A DNA stretch of 64,000 nucleotides, taken from assembly GCA_963978895.1 (NCBI GenBank), contig OZ022240.1, positions 19,804,406 through 19,868,405 on the forward strand, in the 5' to 3' direction. The notes beneath the pieces were generated by a model, which made no database searches, had not been told where the DNA came from, and saw only the letters and a program-made list of their open reading frames with translations. The translations under genes were made by a program, and so were the position numbers. This stretch comes from Erpobdella octoculata. Lineage: Eukaryota; Annelida; Clitellata; Hirudinida; Erpobdellidae. Of this stretch, positions 13,041 to 24,587 are shown one piece after another (position 1 is the stretch's first letter; every line of letters starts with the position of its first letter).

Positions 13041-13059
13041 CCAGAAAAGGTGTAGTTGG

Positions 13060-14375
13060 GAAACAGTAACATTTACAACTAAGTTGGCAACTTGAGTTGC
13101 CAAACTCATGACGCGCACACGAGCAATTTGGCTCCCCAAATCGAGTTGTAAAACTTAGTTGTTCAATTTTGTTTTTCGTGTGCGCTCACCTATAGATCCC
13201 ATATTGATTGTGTGCAGGGCGTATCTATAGATATATATCTATGCGACTGACATTATGGCACTTACGGCCATTGGATCCAAGTTCTAATTTTTATTGCCTT
13301 TATAAAAAAAACTATAAATAAATAAATTTTTGTTCAAAAATTATTGTTTTGTTTTTGTGTGTAAAATCACAACTTGATATTACTTTTACAACCCAGTAGT
13401 TTTCTTGTTTACCATCTAATATTTTTGTCAACTTGTCCCGAAGAGTGAGTGGTGTTGTGAAATAAGCGTTATAACTATTACCAAGGCAGTAGCCGTGGCA
13501 ATAGCATTAACGATTGCAATCACGTTGAACCGCCGGGGCAATAGCAGCAACCCAATTTTACCGATTATTTCCACAGCTACCCGCCGGGGCAATAGCAGCG
13601 ACTTGAAATAAGTAATAAGTTGACAAAATAAGTAAAATGCAGGCAGTCGTAAAAATTTGATTAAGCAACTTGAAGATTGACTTTTTTTATTTTGGTACTT
13701 GTGATTAATTTAAGATGTTACTGGTAGATAGATGTTATAGGATTTTAATTGTAATCTGTAAATTTTTAGATGGTTAATTAGTTAAATTGTGAAAAAACTG
13801 CTCATTTATTTATTCATCTGTTTTTTTATTATTTCATTAACTTTATCCCCATTACATACATGGTGTACAAATTTGCATCCAGACTGTTTGCTAAAGCTTC
13901 TCAGTTGTTTATGCCAGGTTTGTAGCAAGTTTTTTGTCATCACTAATTACTAACTCACTTATTTTGCTTTTTTCTTAGCTCTGCTCCCTGTTTTATATAT
14001 TTCTTATTTTTCACCTTGTTAAGAAATAAAAGTTAAAGCATAATAAGCATGCAATTAATTGCTTAAATTGTTTGATCTAAATTTAATTAACTAATAAAGT
14101 AATAAAGGCACTCATGTTCAGATATTTGAACTTTGGTCCATCATCAAATTAATTTTTAAATGATATAGCACCATAAGAGCTTTGTTTTGTATATTTTTTC
14201 TAGAATGGCTGCATTTATGCAAATGTATCAGAAAAAAGGTCAGCTTTGCACAGGCTGATCAAGGAGAGGTTTTTTCTCTCATTACCTTTCTTCCAAACAA
14301 ACAGTGCTCTCTTGATCCAATACCTTTGTGACTTTTCAAAAAAGCTGTGCTCAGCCTCGTTTCATTCATCATCAA
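13060..14375. other. Non-coding DNA with small repeats, no gene seen
   Basis: An inverted pair ACAACTAAGTT / AACTTAGTTGT lies at about 13074-13163, and a short direct repeat CCGCCGGGGCAATAGCAGC occurs twice at about 13530 and 13581. No exon is recognised. Confidence 0.5.
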
Positions 14376-14380
14376 AATGA

Positions 14381-14520
14381 GACCTGTTGGTCTAGTGGTT
14401 TGGACACAGGCTTTCAGAGTCGTAGGACTTGGGTTCGATTCCTGGTCCGGGCATGTAATTTTCTTGAGCAAGAAACTAACTCACATCCAGGCTTGCGGAG
14501 CCGCCATTTTTTTTGTGGCT
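14381..14520 (+). mobile_element. tRNA-derived SINE
   Basis: A tRNA-like head with an A-box-like TGGTCTAGTGGTTT (14388-14401) and a B-box GGTTCGATTCC (14432-14442). It is followed by a TTCTTGAGCAAGAAAC segment typical of the tRNA-unrelated part of many animal SINEs. The tRNA cloverleaf is degenerate and no discriminator/CCA structure follows, so it is a SINE rather than a tRNA gene. The 3' boundary is not clear. Confidence 0.7.
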
Positions 14521-14814
14521 CGGCTCCTGAAAATTTGACGCCTCACCTCCGGCTCCCTATAAAGGGGGTGTCACACGAGACAAACTTGCGCAAACTTTTG
14601 ACTGAGACATTTTTAACTGTTTATACTTACACTTTATCAGTTTATCTACTCTACTTATATGACAATTCTTAACTATTAAAACCGACCATTTTGTTTTTAG
14701 TCGATTTTAAATGTACACGAAAGGGTATGTTTTGTTTTTTGGCGCAGCAAAAATTTAATTTTAAATGCTTGATAAAATTATTTCGCGGAGTTAAAATGTT
14801 TTTACCATGAAAAT

Positions 14815-14935
14815 TAAGCCTGCTCGTGTCAACTCAGCGTTTCATCCTTTGGTGGTCGATAAATGAGTACCAGCTTCGGTTGGGGTTAAAGTCCTTGTGG
14901 AGCGCCGTAAAACACCGCATACACCGTTAGTCTTA
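14815..14935 (+). mobile_element. SINE core-like fragment
   Basis: Contains CATCCTTTGGTGGTCGATAA then a GAGTACCAG block (about 14838-14873). I recall this combination from conserved cores of molluscan and cephalopod SINEs. It may be the body of the SINE whose head is at 14381, separated by other sequence, or an independent piece. Confidence 0.45.
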
Positions 14936-15009
14936 TCTGCAAGTTGCCAACATTGTAAAGTGGCCGCTGGTCTGTTCAGTAAGTGGCACTCAAGAATGAA
15001 TTTACTCTA

Positions 15010-16045
15010 ACTTTTTGATGAATCCCACTATCGGTGTGTTTCCTCGACTTTTTAAGACACCTTATATAACCCTCATTCTCAAAAAGCCAAACCTCGACAG
15101 CAGTAATACCAGCTCTTATCGCCCAATATCATCTAATCTATCAGCCATTTCAAAACTACTGCAAAGATTCTTGTTAGAATCCCAAAGCATCTTAGCAATA
15201 ACAGCCTACTTCCAACATGCCATTTAGCATATCGTCTGCATCATTCAAAGAAAACGGATGTGCTTAAGGTGTTCTCATATCCTGGAGACCGCCGACCACG
15301 GACAACTAACTCTTCCCGTCCTCCTTGATCTATTTTCAGCATTCAACTCCATGGATCATGACATATTTCACGGAAGATTGTAGTTTTACTGGACCAGCAC
15401 TCTACTGGTTGCGGTCCTATCTTAATGGTCGTGAATGCTGGATAAGGATTCTGTCAGCCTGCAGTGTTCTTCAGGGATCGATCGGTTCTTGTCCCAACTC
15501 TCTTCTCAATGTACACTGCACATCTTCCGGGCATCATCGCTAGCCGTGGCTTGCTGTCACATTCTTACGCCGATGTCTGCAAGGGAGACAATTAGATTTT
15601 GCCATCATCTTCAGTTTGAGACCTCGTCATCTTTTGGGACTATGCACACTCATGCTAGTCTTATAATATGGGTGTGCTTCATCATGTTGCGACAGATCAG
15701 AGCCATCACAGCATAACATCCCTGCAGTCGCAACCAGAACACTTTTCACTTTTTTTTGGTTTTTTCCAAGCTCAACTATTGCAACTCAGCTTTAGTTGGG
15801 CTACCCAAAACTCTAACTTGTCGGCTACAATCCATCATCAATGCAGCTGCCAGGCTAGTTACGAGAAGGCACAAATACGACAATATCACTACCATCCGCT
15901 GGTTGAGAATCGAACACAGGACTGATTCCAAGTCGGCACTTCTGGTCTTTAAGTGTCTCAGGAAGATGGCTTCCTGTACCTCGCATAAACATTCTACGTC
16001 TACAGACAGGAAATGCCGAATCGTAAACAACTAAGATCTTTTTGT
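15010..16045 (+). pseudogene. CR1/L2-like LINE reverse transcriptase, decayed
   Basis: Translated pieces in shifting frames follow the order of a CR1/L2-group LINE. First is TPYITLILKKPNLD with SSYRPISSNLSAISKLLQR (fingers). Then comes a degraded FSAFNSMDHDI (the AFD region), then YWLRSYLNGR. An RT-palm-like stretch with a degraded YADD region lies around 15500-15560. Finally FSKLNYCNSALVGLPK and LQSIINAAARLVTRRHKYD mark the C-terminal thumb region, followed by SALLVFKCL. Several frameshifts and stops (for example TAG at 15228) show it is dead. No endonuclease domain is visible, so it is 5'-truncated, as most LINE copies are. Clade assignment is by remembered motif resemblance only. Confidence 0.82.
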
Positions 16046-16440
16046 AACATGCTGGCTCAATATGCAATCGATGCCATGTTTGGTCCTTGGCTTCAAGGAT
16101 CTCATTTTTATTTCAATTCAACAACTGTTAACCATCTGTTCTTCAAATTCAGTCAGTATAGAAGAGCCTAATTTAGCACTTTTGCATCAAATTTATATAC
16201 TTATTTTTAGTTACAAATTTGTTGTAATGAAAGTTTTACAATACTTATATTAACTTGCTCTGCTGTTCGTTGTTTTCCGTTTGTTGTTTGTTTCATGCGA
16301 TTTTCTAAAGCTTTCTTAAGGCACTTCTAATAGTTGTAAAAAGTTCATTTTTTGCATGCATGTGTATATCCGGGGACAATACATTAATCCGTTTTCATAT
16401 TTTAGAAAAATTTAAAAATGTTTTGAACACTAAAAAATAT
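16046..16440. other. LINE 3' flank and AT-rich DNA
   Basis: T-rich sequence after the LINE remnant; nothing further recognised. Confidence 0.4.
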
Positions 16441-16700
16441 TAAAAAATGCTTTTATAAACATCACTTATATATAATGTACTAAAAATTTAAAAATAATAT
16501 TTAAGTGCACATAATAAAATTTTTGAACCAAACTCTCTGTTCGGAAGACAAAAACATTGGTTGATAGTCGAATATATAGATAGATAAAGCCCAATGCTTT
16601 TATCTTCTGAATGGAAAGTTTGGCTCAAAAAATTTTATTATGTACACTTGAATATTATTTTTAAATTTTTTGTATAATGTGTATATAAGCATTGTTGAAA
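16441..16700. mobile_element. Palindromic MITE
   Basis: The arms 16441-16560 and 16591-16700 are inverted repeats over about 110-120 bp with few mismatches. Shared blocks include ACATAATAAAATTTTTTG-like and AAACTCTCTGTTCGGAAGA-like sequence. The spacer is only about 30 bp, so the transcript would fold into one long hairpin. No coding capacity. Confidence 0.7.
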
Positions 16701-16983
16701 AAAATGTTTTTCCATTCTTTATTTTTATTTTGAAATAAGTAAATGCAAAAATAACGCTTTTGTCAGGCCAAAGTCGTGATACTACTTCTGATAATTTGAA
16801 ATCAGGACAACTGAAAAAAAGAAAAAGAAGTTCTTCTAATGGATACGAAGGTTATTTAAACTTAATATTTTATTACAAATGCAGTTGATAACATGATTCT
16901 CTATCATTTCTCAAAAGTCACTTATACTTCCACAGTGAAAATTCACAGGTACTGACACATGTTGGTGAACTGACCCTCAAAGT

Positions 16984-17130
16984 CTATGAATCGTTCAAAT
17001 GTCCAACATAGCCTAAACCGTCAGTAAAATATCCTTTGCAGACCGAAAAATTGGTGAAATGTCCACTGTAGACTGAACTGTCGGTGAAATGTTTACTGTA
17101 AATCGAACCATCAGTGAAATATCTGCCACC
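16984..17130. repeat. Minisatellite, about 30-bp unit, 4-5 copies
   Basis: Diverged tandem units around GTCAGTGAAATGTCC, ACTGTAGACTGAAC. The minus-strand frame shows a matching 10-residue period (HFTDSSVYSG-like), explained by a unit length divisible by three. It is not a convincing gene. Confidence 0.75.
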
Positions 17131-17495
17131 GTTAAATATCTTTACAAGAAATTTTAAATAAATAATTTTTATGCTTAGCTGGTGGCACCTAATAAAGCAT
17201 TGGGAAAAATGGTTATAATTTATTTTATCATATTTGAGACATTTTTTCATGAACCAAAATAGCACTTAGTTTCTCCAATTTAAAAGCTACTCACAAATCC
17301 CACACCTATTCGTACTTAATGACAATTTTTTCATGATCTCGAAGAAATTGGCCAGATTTGAAGCGTGTCTGCTTTATTCAACTTTTTCTTAAAGAAGGCT
17401 TGCAGTTTTGTAAATGGATCTGCAAAATTTCCTGTTGCGGTTTAGGTCAAATTTCTACATTGTTGCTTGCTCGCATCTCTTGGAGGTACGACCTC

Positions 17496-17945
17496 TAAAG
17501 GCCAATATAAAAATGACTGTCTGTTTCTTTGTCATTTATACAAGTCCAGACCACGGAACCAATTTTAATGAAATTTGGCATGGTTGTAGATCTTAAAGAG
17601 GAGAAAAAGATAATGAAGTTTAGAAAAAAATGCTTTTTATTATTTTTTTATGGCCTTAAACCATTCCATGCCAACAGTGCCTATGTATGAACATAATAAG
17701 GTTATTGCATAACTAAATTCAAATTTAGTTTATGTAACAAAGTTTAAAGAAGGTTTCAAGCAACTTTTGACAAATCTATTTATTTATTTTATGGGCAAAA
17801 AGATGATAGGAGAAAGAAGAAGTAAGAAAGATAGTGGGAGAGCAAACAGGCACAGGAGAGCGAGCAGGAAAAAGATAGGAAGCAGAAAGCGATCGATAGG
17901 GGAAGAAAAAAAAGAGAGAACGATAGAAAAACTCTGCCAGTTATA
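17496..17945 (+). mobile_element. Decayed Helitron of the 7550 family
   Basis: Begins ATATAAAAATGACTGTCTGTTTC, like the start of the Helitron at 7550. It contains the same TTTTAATGAAATTTGG-type early block and a GGGAGAGC-type purine-rich stretch (about 17830-17930). The 3' terminal CTAG and hairpin are lost. Confidence 0.5.
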
Positions 17946-18842
17946 ATATAAAAACATTCAGGCATTGAGTTAATTGATATAATCTTCTCTTCACTCTGAG
18001 AATGCAATGTTGTGGCCAGTGAACTGATAACTTGCATAAATGCTGTGTGACTTCTCTACTGTTATGCAAGAGTCTCACTTGCGAAGTCAAGTTGGACTGT
18101 TCACTTTGACATGAAATCGTGAGGGATGTCACCCCGAAGCAGTGAAATTTGAGTTTGGGAAATGTTGCTTAACCCATATATGCCGAAGTTTGAATTTGCA
18201 TGTTATATTAATATGAGCTGTTCTTCACATTGGTCTTATTGATAATTTGAATTTAAAAAAAAATATTTTAACATTTAGTATTTTTTTTCTCTTATGAAGA
18301 TTGATCCTCTGTAAAGGATTGTCGGCAGTTAGCAGAACATTTTTAAAAGATATTCTGCATCAACATAACAACACAGAAACACATTATTAGGGTTCTAGTG
18401 CACTATTTCTACAAAACTTTATGAGCTAACTTATTTCCGGTTTCCATAAAAAAACAAGTGAACTTCAAAACGTATCTATATTTTAACCAACAGGAAAAAT
18501 ATAAATAAAACAAAAAATACTATCGTTTTCTATAGATATCACTTAACTGATTTTTACTGCAACATTGATATTATATTGAAAAATTAAGAATTTGCAATTG
18601 GTTTAACATAGAGTCCTTATAAAGGATTGTCGGGTTATATAGGTTAATGAAAAAAGTTTTTTTTGGAATGTTTGTTAGTGATATGACTGGGACCCAGATA
18701 CCATTACTTAAATATGTTTGTATAAAACTATTCTTAAATTAAATTTCTGCTATTTGCAATATTTTCATTTGAAATTTCTATTTATGAAAATATTTGCTGC
18801 TTTTTATTAGAAATAGAAATAAACTTTTTAAATTTCTGTTAT
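17946..18842. other. Upstream region of the fucosyltransferase exon
   Basis: AT-rich DNA. AAAGGATTGTCGG occurs twice (about 18315 and 18623), each time after a TCCT, possibly a small repeat family. The last part before the acceptor at 18854 would be intron if the gene has an upstream leader exon. Confidence 0.4.
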
Positions 18843-18868
18843 TTTCATTTACAGATTTGACACCCATT
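18843..18868 (+). promoter_or_regulatory. Splice acceptor and leader of fucosyltransferase exon
   Basis: A pyrimidine-rich TTTCATTTACAG ends at 18854, directly before the 14-base leader and the ATG. It implies a non-coding upstream exon and argues against starting the protein earlier in the open frame. Confidence 0.6.
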
Positions 18869-19957
18869 ATGATGTCAGACTTTGTGGGAAAGCTGATGTT
18901 CTTAGGAAGAAAAAATTCATTGAGCTGTCTGTTGTGTCTCATCATACTCTTTCTTCCAATCACATTCATTTTTCTTGGAATTGCCATTGGTAATTACTTG
19001 AGTCCCAAATATATACTTTTTCCATCAAAGGAAGTCATAGCTGATTCTACAGTGCTAAATTATACTTGGTACAATTCTCACAATTTAACAATTAATTTTG
19101 TTGGTGGCTTAGGTAATCAAATGTTTCAATATGCTGCTCTCTACGGAATTTCCAAGGCCAATGGTTTTAAACCTGTCATAAATGGTCGTGGAAATCTGAT
19201 ATCAGATGGTTTCAAAGATCTCAAATGCATTGTAGAGAATAATATGATCTGGAATGCTGTGTTCCAAAATGAAAAGATCTATTTATTGTACTTAGAAAAA
19301 AAATCTAATGCTTTTGACAATAAATTGTTTTCTCTCAATTTCATGAAGAACATTCGAATTTCTGGATTCTTCCAATCATGGAGGTATTTTGATCATGTTC
19401 GTACAGACATCAAACGCCAACTTTCGAGCTTTAATTCAAACGTTACACGTGAAGTGGAAAAATTTCTCAGCTCCACAATACAGTCTTTTGCCATTTCGAA
19501 CGACGAACACATGTCTGTGACTGATGTCAAACTAGTCGGCATCCACGTCAGGAGGGGAGATTTTCTCCACAATCGAAATGTTGATAAAGGCTATGTTGTG
19601 GCTGACAATTATTTTTATCAGAGGGCCATGCAATTTTATCTTGGCAAGTTCAAACATGTCATTTTTGTTGTGACCTCTGATGACCCAAAATGGGCTGCCA
19701 CCAACATACGTTCACGTGGCCAAGGTTATTTGGTTGTTCATTCAAAGTTCTCTGATTTCTATTCTCCTTTTTATGATCTTAAGCTCCTGGCTAGCTGCAA
19801 CCACACCATAATTTCAGGAGGATCGTTTGGCTGGTGGGCTGCTTGGCTTGCCGGAGGTATTACGGTTTATTCTAAGGATTTTGTAAGGCCCGGATCAGAT
19901 TTGTCTTTTGCATTCAGGCCTGCTGATTTCTATTTACCACAATGGATTTCTATGTAG
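18869..19957 (+). CDS. Galactoside alpha-1,2-fucosyltransferase-like (GT11), copy 1
   Basis: GT11 enzymes transfer fucose from GDP-fucose to the 2-OH of galactose on glycans in the Golgi. The 362-residue product has the layout of a type II Golgi membrane protein: a short basic N-terminus, one membrane helix (about residues 18-41), then a lumenal catalytic domain. Family motifs present are GGLGNQMFQYA (79-89), HVRRGD (226-231, the GDP-fucose binding signature), FVVTSDDPKWA, and SGGSFGWWAAWLAGG (from 316). N-glycosylation sequons include N64 and N72. I start at the ATG at 18869, just after a strong acceptor (TTTCATTTACAG, AG at 18853-18854), which leaves a 14-base leader in this exon. The frame is open further upstream but lacks an ATG there. 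The whole coding region is in one exon, as is common for this family. No upstream exon or clear poly(A) signal was identified. The length is normal and there are no disruptions. Confidence 0.93.
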   Translation: MMSDFVGKLMFLGRKNSLSCLLCLIILFLPITFIFLGIAIGNYLSPKYILFPSKEVIADSTVLNYTWYNSHNLTINFVGGLGNQMFQYAALYGISKANGFKPVINGRGNLISDGFKDLKCIVENNMIWNAVFQNEKIYLLYLEKKSNAFDNKLFSLNFMKNIRISGFFQSWRYFDHVRTDIKRQLSSFNSNVTREVEKFLSSTIQSFAISNDEHMSVTDVKLVGIHVRRGDFLHNRNVDKGYVVADNYFYQRAMQFYLGKFKHVIFVVTSDDPKWAATNIRSRGQGYLVVHSKFSDFYSPFYDLKLLASCNHTIISGGSFGWWAAWLAGGITVYSKDFVRPGSDLSFAFRPADFYLPQWISM

Positions 19958-21050
19958 GAGAAGAATAACATTGTAATAAGGACAATGATGAGTACAATGT
20001 GTTCAGTCACTTTTTTCTTACTGCGCCAATATATCTTTAATATTATTTATTGTGCATATTGCCTATACTATAGCCAAATTTGTATAATTTTTTCTCTTAA
20101 GTCATGAATGTCCATGGAATTACATTTTAAAGTGTGTTTTGGTTTTGTATTATTTATGTTTATGGCATTTTATGGTTTACATGTTCAGTGAAACTGGTAA
20201 TAATTTGTTAAGTAGATGCAGTCATTCCAATTTAACATTATGTTCATTACTATCTGTTATTGTTGTTATGATGGTATCAGCTGTTTAAACTTTTATTTTC
20301 TTGATTTACTTTTAGCTGTGTGGCTTTTTTATAATAGTTTATTATAGTCCTTTACATCAGGTGTTTTAAGTCTGAAATGGCGTATGTAGGAAGCACCTAA
20401 GTACTTCCTGTCGTAGACCATATTTGATCTTTTGAACTGTCCCTACTCCTTTATCCAGGCTTGGGACTTGCTCGCAATTAGAGAGGCGGAATTAGCTGTT
20501 TGGCGGTGTTGTTAAACTTTGAAATATGTTTTTTCTAGATATTTTAGTTATAATTCAAACTCACTTTAACTGCTGAACACAATATGCTGTTGCGAAACAA
20601 CTTGCTGTCACAGAGCGATACACCCTTTGATATCAGCTAAAACCATACACAAAAAATGACCGCGAAAACATCTTTTTACCTCCGCTTAAGATTTTCTTGA
20701 AATCAATTTGAATCCCACAACCAATTTAAAGCTTCTCAAGATTAGAAACTGATGTAACTAAGATTTTATTGGTAAAATTTAGATTTTTTTCTGTTATTTA
20801 TTTGCTTCTTATGTGAAAAACATTTGTGTTAAATTGTTCATTTTAATATTTTATTCTGTTTGTGGGACTGAATGTGATATAAACAAAGGTGACAAGTTTA
20901 TCAGCAATTTTCTTTAGCGTTGATGTTCAAGAACAACGGTCATCTGAATTTTCGTTTTTATCTTCCTTGTTTGTTAGTAGGCACTATATAAACTATTGTA
21001 CTATTTCTCGTTTTACGTGTTTCTTATGAATTGGTTGGTTATCTAGGCAT
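19958..21050. other. 3' flank of fucosyltransferase
   Basis: AT-rich, likely 3' UTR at its start. No AATAAA is seen within the first 300 bases. No other gene is recognised. Confidence 0.5.
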
Positions 21051-22423
21051 GGGCAAGGGTGGGCATTGTCCGCCCTAAAAATGGTCTTGCCCAAAGTTTG
21101 CCCGTCCTCAAAAAAAATTATTGAACTATAATTTTACAACAGTTAATTAAACATTAATGTAATTTTACCGCCTTTTGAAACACTGTGTCGTAGTCTCGTA
21201 GTTTTTGTTTTAAAAGTAAAAGCAGTAAAAAAATGTTACATTAATTGTGGAGAAAAAACTGAACAAGCCACCGCCTCCAGGTCTTTCTGATATCAGTATA
21301 TAAGCCTGTAAATGACCCATCTCAACGAAGATTCCGCAAACCGTGTTTATTACACATTACAGAGGTTTTAACAAAGAATTCTATGCTATGTTTTCTTGGA
21401 TGGAATACAGCATATCTAGGAATTCTGCTTATTGTTTTTGCATCCGACATTTTACTGATAGTTCCAAGACTTTACATGAAACATCATTCACAGATAAAAG
21501 ATTTAGAGACTGTCCTCTTGACATTCAAAATGAATTTTTGCAATAATGGCTTCAACCATCAGAGATTAGATAGCTAGCAGTGGTTATTATGCCTTAATAG
21601 TGATGAGACAAAGGATGTATCAAAGATGGAGCAATTATCATTTATCTTGAGATATTTTCTTAAAGGTGAAATAAATGAAGAATTTATTTCTTTTAAGCCT
21701 GCCAAATGTTTGAATGCAGAGTCACTCCTAAAAATATTCTGAATATTTTGGAAATGTCTTCTATTCCTATTGCATCTCGTATTGCACAGTGCTATGATGG
21801 AGCCTCAGTTATGAGTAGTGGTGTGAGTGGAGTTCAATCACGTTTCCGAGAGTTGGTTCCATCTGCCATATATATACACTGTCATGCTCATCGGTTAAAC
21901 CTCGGAATTATTGACTGTCTCAAGAATGTCCAGCCTGCTTCTGATTTTTTTTTCATTGCTGCAAAGATTGTATGTTTTTATGTCTGGATCAGCGGTCTAA
22001 TTCATATTTCAAAAAATTGCAAATATAACAACAAAAATTCAAGATTTTAGAATTATAAAGTCTCAGTGATACCAGATGGACATGTCGATATGCATCATGC
22101 TATTATTCAGACACTGTTCCATTTCAGCGAAGACAAGAATGCAGATAGACACGTAAATGCCAAGTCTCTACTAACACTGATCCTGTCCTCCAATTTCGTC
22201 GGAATGTTAATTTTAATTGAAGAAATATTATTCTGCTTTGAATAATTTCTTAAAAGAGCGTGTTAATCCCAAATTAGATAAATCAATGTGGAAAATCATC
22301 GGATTTAATAGATATGTATAATCTTGAATGGGAGAAATAAAAAAAAAGAAGGAAAGTTCCTAAAAAACTACAGGAATCAGTAATAATGAAAACCACAGGT
22401 GATCAACAAAATATCAATAGCTT

Positions 22424-23196
22424 CAGGGTTGTTAACAATAGCCAGAAATTGTATTGGCAATACCAATCTCAATAAGCACTTGAAAAAGTATTGACCATAC
22501 CATTATCAATACTCAACTAAAAAGGTATTGCTGCCAACAGCAAATATCAAACACCAATACTTAAAAAAAAACTTTTTTCTCAAGTATTTCATTATTAGCA
22601 CTCAAATTTGAAATCAAGCAATGCACAAAAACGAAAAACAAATAACATTAAAGAAAAGTGCAAAAGTGAAAGAGAACCAAACAGGCATGTACTCAATTAT
22701 TGCAATTTTACACGCTTTTATTTACCTCACACTGTATGTTGTATGTTGTATTTTCAGGTTTTTTAAATCGATTTTTTGACCACTTCTATACGTCCAATTG
22801 ACTTGAAAATTTCAAAACACAAAGTACGCAAGGATGAAATGGGGTACTAAATTGGCGACAGCAAGAGGCTATAAAAATTACAATTCATTTAATAGACTAA
22901 GCGCGATTCAGTTATATATTGAGATCAGTGGACCACAATCAAACGTGAAAAAAGAAAAATGTTAAAAAAAAATTTCAAAATGTACAAAATAAGTTTTCTA
23001 AGTTTGAATTTTTAGACAAATTTCAAGTTTTTAAAAAAATATTGGTATTGGGTATTGGCTAATTTTTTATTTTAATGTATCGGCGATACCAAACCAATTT
23101 CTACCAGTAAAAGTATTGACAATACCATTACAAATAACAAAAATTTATTGCCAATAGTGTGTTGGTATTTGGCCAATACCAATCTTAACATCCCTG
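22424..23196. mobile_element. hAT MITE with perfect 8-bp target duplication
   Basis: Terminal inverted repeats are CAGGGTTGTTAA and CAGGGATGTTAA. The flanking 8-mers are identical, AATAGCTT at 22416-22423 and 23197-23204, the hAT signature. Inside are inverted runs of TATTGGCAATACC/GGTATTGGCC type. It inserted into the transposase gene, so it is younger than that copy. Confidence 0.88.
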
Positions 23197-23619
23197 AATA
23201 GCTTTGATCATATTAAACAACATATTTTTCCCATGTTTGGATACTATTATTGTAAAATAAAAACGTAGATTTTCATTAGAAAATTGTTCATTTTCAATTT
23301 CTGGAACAAAACATGATGAATTCCTCGAAATAGATGGTATTAAATTTATGGATGAGTTTTATCAACTCAATATTTCTGATTTTCAAGCTGAAAGTCACAG
23401 TGCTAAGCGTTTAATGCAAAGAAAATCAACGAAATTGTCATCGTTGATTGATTTGCTCCAATTTCTAAAGCCTTACAAAGATGCATTCTATGAATTTTGG
23501 AGACTAATTCAAATTGCTCTAAAATTGCCGGTGAGCTCTGCTAGTTGTGAGCGTAGTTTCTCTAAACTTCCGATTATAAAAACCTACCTTCGAAACAGTA
23601 TGTCTGACACTCGTCTAGC

Positions 23620-24124
23620 CAGTGGCGGATCCATAGTGGGCGATGGGGGCGATCGCCCCCTACAATAGTATAAACTTTTTTTAACAATTAAAGAATTTTA
23701 TTTTGCAGTCCTTTATTACTGCTTATCAGAAAGCACACATAGTCATCAAAATCTTGTAATTTTTAATTTCGTAAAATAATTATACAAATTATAGAATAGT
23801 ATTCTAGTAAAAAAAACTGATAGCACAAAATCTAGTTTACGATTTTTCGACTTCGCAAAACGTTCAATTACATTTTCAGGATTTACAAGAATGTCTATAT
23901 GCACATTAAGTAGTGCTAATCCCACTAGTCTGTCTTCTGTCATTCATGTTTTCAGCCAGGTTTTAATTTTTCGCAGGGTTGAGAAACTAACATTCAGCAC
24001 TGGCAACACTAACACTTATTAATGCAATTTTTTGCATCAAGTAAATCTAAACTTGTTTGCCGCTGAATTTGTTATTTTGTAAAGAAAAACATTTTTTGCC
24101 GCTGAAACCTAAAAATCGCCACCC
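23620..24124. mobile_element. hAT-like MITE splitting the hATC domain
   Basis: The left end is CAGTGGCGGATCC and the right end is a degraded inverse (TCGCCACCC). The flanks CGTCTAGC and CTTCTAGA agree at six of eight bases. Its removal rejoins the hATC reading frame content (DTRLAS before it, DDRERAEN after it), which supports the boundaries. GATCGCCCCC-rich subterminal sequence follows the left end. Confidence 0.65.
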
Positions 24125-24587
24125 CTTCTAGATGACCGGGAACGTGCTGAAAATATTGAAATTGATGATGTTATTGATAAATTTTGTAGTTCACACAACA
24201 ATCATCGTATCGTTGCATGCTAATTTAATTATGTTTTGATGTCTTAGTCACTCTTAGTTAAGTGCTTTGTGTTTGTTTTGACCTTCCTTTTAGAAATATA
24301 TTTCTATTCCAAAAAACTTGTATTCTTTGGTTATTGTCTAACTACAGTGTTATTTTATAGTGTGTGATGCTTTGGCATAAATTGTGTGATATCATTCCAC
24401 AAAATTTAGTTACCTACCACCAATTAAAATCACAAGTTTAGTTACAAAATTTAGTAACAATAAATTCACAAGCGAATGCATTGTCATTGTGATTAACCTT
24501 AACAAGTTAAATGCATACGTTAGGTTTGCCATTTCAATACTTGCCCAACCTGACTTTTGTTTGCCCAAATGTTGCCCACCATATTTT

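Larger units (their letters stand above)
21250..24223 (+). pseudogene. hAT-superfamily transposase, fragmented
   Basis: Pieces of one transposase of the TTF-finger/ZMYM-like hAT type occur in order. At 21290-21460, in more than one frame, there is an N-terminal region ending in YSISRNSAYCFCIRHF (TTF-type zinc finger). At 21706-21950, AQCYDGASVMSSGVSGVQ and IHCHAHRLNLGIIDC belong to the catalytic region. At 23348-23619, LPVSSASCERSFSKLPIIK and YLRNSMSDTRLAS form the hATC dimerisation domain. The hATC continues at 24131 with DDRERAENIEIDDVIDKF to TAA at 24221-24223. Frameshifts, stops and two insertions (22424-23196 and 23620-24124) make it non-functional. The likely termini are GGGTGGGCA-type sequences near 21054 and, inverted, near 24575, but no matching target duplication was found. 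Confidence 0.85.

Noticed and set aside
14381..14460. Possible tRNA gene
   Set aside because: The B-box is good, but the acceptor and anticodon stems do not pair and a SINE body follows.
16984..17265. Minus-strand frame with ten-residue repeats
   Set aside because: A 30-bp minisatellite explains the period; units diverge without sign of coding constraint.
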